A DNA stretch of 36,047 nucleotides from positions 1 to 36,047 of the forward strand of contig CALWZK010000019.1 of the NCBI GenBank assembly GCA_944386015.1. The letters are read 5' to 3'. Numbering within the stretch: position 1 is the first letter of the stretch; the number at the start of each line of letters is the position of its first letter. The translations under genes were made by a program, and so were the position numbers. The notes under the pieces were generated by a model that worked only from the letters and a program-made list of their open reading frames with translations, did no database searches and was not told where the DNA came from. Source of the DNA: an uncultured Faecalibacterium sp. GTDB lineage: Bacteria; Bacillota; Clostridia; Oscillospirales; Ruminococcaceae. Shown here piece after piece: positions 35,937 through 36,047 of this stretch.

Positions 35937-36047
35937 TCAGGCCTGGAGGGGGTCCTTCCGGCCCAGCCGAACAGCGCCCTCCCGGTAGGGATTCTTGCGG
36001 AACAGCAGATACAGCAGCCCGGCCAGCAGGACCAGGGCCACGATGGT
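35937..36047 (-). CDS. feoB: Ferrous iron transporter FeoB, C-terminal end (partial)
   Basis: Only the last 36 codons are in the window. They encode a final membrane helix (TIVALVLLAGLLYLLFRK) and a short cytoplasmic tail (NPYREGAVRLGRKDPLQA) ending at TGA 35939-35937. FeoB usually ends in just such a helix plus basic tail. The adjacent FeoB-associated Cys-rich gene supports the assignment. The rest lies beyond the right edge. Confidence 0.7.
   Translation of the reverse strand, partial: TIVALVLLAGLLYLLFRKNPYREGAVRLGRKDPLQA

Overview
The window reads as a chromosomal segment of a GC-rich, gut-type anaerobic Clostridia, most like the Faecalibacterium/Gemmiger/Subdoligranulum group of Oscillospiraceae. 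This is inferred from gene content and protein style, not from a marker gene. Metabolic content fits a fermenting anaerobe: an F-type ATP synthase operon, formate-tetrahydrofolate ligase behind a ZTP-type riboswitch, a phospho-beta-glucoside utilisation operon, pyrBI, an exported flavin reductase, a D-lactate-type dehydrogenase and the end of a feo operon.

Positions 1-5994 are the right part of an integrated mobile element that is visibly more AT-rich than the chromosome. It ends in the 3' part of an initiator tRNA-fMet gene (attR, 5950-5994), so the restored tRNA and probably the integrase lie left of the window. The order is a divergent XRE repressor, an excisionase-like protein, a small HTH protein, a primase/SF3 helicase, an iteron-flanked AT-rich block that looks like a replication origin, a small-terminase-like HTH protein, a lipoprotein and a coiled-coil protein. 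No capsid, tail, portal or conjugation gene is visible. This matches the plan of phage-inducible chromosomal islands (phage satellites).

5995-18780 is chromosomal: tRNA terminator, DMT transporter, exported FMN/FAD reductase, a broken LysR regulator fused by deletion to a MATE remnant, a hemolysin III-type membrane protein, a two-gene beta-glucoside operon with a RAT/terminator leader, fhs with its riboswitch, a repeat-rich gap, and a pair of exported lipoprotein genes. The first protein of the beta-glucoside operon is odd: a BglG-type RNA-binding domain joined to a PTS EIIB domain and a membrane helix.

18782-25061 is the ATP synthase operon (atpB-E-F-A-G-D-C, minus strand). No separate delta gene is present. 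Instead, the alpha subunit carries the delta C-terminal domain at its N-terminus, and subunit c has a signal peptide and linker. A LysR gene is transcribed divergently from an overlapping promoter.

26199-36047 holds a MITE-like element, a gntR-pyrB-pyrI operon, pepT, a D-lactate dehydrogenase-like gene followed by a dense hairpin array, a metallophosphoesterase, a large cytoplasmic ParB-like/BMP protein, a DUF1643 protein, a PAP2 phosphatase, and the start of a feo cluster (FeoB-associated Cys-rich protein and the FeoB C-terminus). A hairpin with compensatory base changes occurs three times in two intergenic gaps and may be an undescribed structured repeat.
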